Shown here: positions 7,424-7,600 of the stretch, piece by piece
Position numbering within the stretch: position 1 is the first letter of the stretch
How the letters are laid out: the number at the start of each line of letters is the position of its first letter
Assembly: GCA_021157805.1 (NCBI GenBank)
Contig: JAGGVW010000040.1
Coordinates: forward strand, 1-7,600
Source: a bacterium
Lineage (GTDB): Bacteria; Ratteibacteria; UBA8468; B48-G9; JAFGKM01
Direction: 5' to 3'
Length of the DNA: 7,600 nt
Notes under the pieces: model-generated
Seen by the model: only the letters and a program-made list of their open reading frames with translations
Told to the model about the DNA's origin: nothing
The model's database searches: none
Program-made: the position numbers and the translations under genes

Positions 7424-7435
7424 TAAACCGTTTTA
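7424..7435. promoter_or_regulatory. Putative LacI-type operator overlapping the transcription start
   Basis: The sequence taaaccgtttta is a 12-base near-palindrome with a central CG; only one symmetric pair mismatches. CG-centred AT-flanked palindromes like this are the standard operators of LacI/GalR proteins. It starts 5 bases beyond the -10 box, spans the expected start point, and is 17 bases from the regulator's ATG. Binding there would block initiation, giving autorepression and control of all four genes. I found no second clear copy in the window. Confidence 0.68.
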
Positions 7436-7440
7436 ATAAT

Positions 7441-7468
7441 ATTTTACATATATTTTTATTTTTGTCAA
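7441..7468 (-). promoter_or_regulatory. Predicted sigma-70-type promoter of the LacI-headed operon
   Basis: On the minus strand a perfect -35 box TTGACA (7468-7463) is followed after 16 bases by TAAAAT (7446-7441), one base from the TATAAT consensus. The start point would fall near 7434, giving a leader of about 28 bases. The spacer is almost pure A/T. No comparable promoter is visible in front of the three downstream genes, so it is probably the main promoter of the block. Confidence 0.7.
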
Positions 7469-7600
7469 GTCAACTTCGCCACTTTATTTGGAATCCCTTT
7501 TGTGATGCAGGATCTGGCTTTTTGAATTGTTCACTACATCTTAATTTTACCCTATTTTCTCTATCTTTTTAAAATACCATTTCTCATTCCTAATTCCTAA
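7469..7600. other. Non-coding stretch upstream of the operon
   Basis: No gene is supported here. On the minus strand a frame entering from the right edge runs 17 codons (residues LGIRNEKWYFKKIEKIG) to a TAA at 7550-7552; it may be the tail of a gene outside the window or chance. The right edge also holds two tandem copies of the heptamer attccta (7586-7599). No further promoter or RNA structure is clear. Confidence 0.4.

Overview
This AT-rich window holds a four-gene minus-strand block (LacI-type regulator, pseudopilin, secreted carbohydrate-binding protein, large secreted glycoside-hydrolase-like protein). It faces the 3' end of a plus-strand membrane-protein gene. The combination of an H-X9-DG-type pseudopilin, a CBM9-like module fused to a TIM-barrel glycosidase-like domain, and a dedicated LacI regulator is typical of polysaccharide-degrading bacteria of the Lentisphaerae/Planctomycetes (PVC) or Omnitrophota kind. 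That placement is inferred from gene content only; there is no rRNA or marker gene here. I saw no tRNA, rRNA, CRISPR array or complete insertion sequence.

Layout. Positions 3-941 (+) carry the C-terminal 312 residues of an integral membrane protein of the lysylphosphatidylglycerol-synthase transmembrane (UPF0104/AglD-like) family, cut by the left window edge. Positions 942-1199 lie between convergent genes. They hold a possible degraded 3' end of a macro-domain gene (about 1017-1148) and a strong hairpin (1153-1173) that probably ends transcription from one or both sides. Positions 1200-7406 (-) are the operon. In transcription order it reads LacI regulator (7406-6336), pseudopilin (6298-5636), two-domain carbohydrate-binding protein (5581-4484) and CBM9/glycosidase protein (4487-1200). 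The gaps are 37 and 54 bases, then a 4-base ATGA overlap. Positions 7407-7600 carry the promoter, a LacI-type operator on the start point, and non-coding or decayed sequence.

How it may work. A near-consensus promoter (TTGACA, 16 bases, TAAAAT) lies in front of the regulator gene. A 12-base CG-centred near-palindrome overlaps the predicted start point, so LacI probably represses its own operon until a sugar ligand appears. The last two products have Sec signal peptides and carbohydrate-binding modules; the pseudopilin has a prepilin peptidase site. The operon therefore looks like a small sugar-induced package that places a pilin-like protein, a glycan-binding protein and a glycan-cleaving enzyme at or beyond the cell envelope. 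The substrate cannot be read from the sequence.
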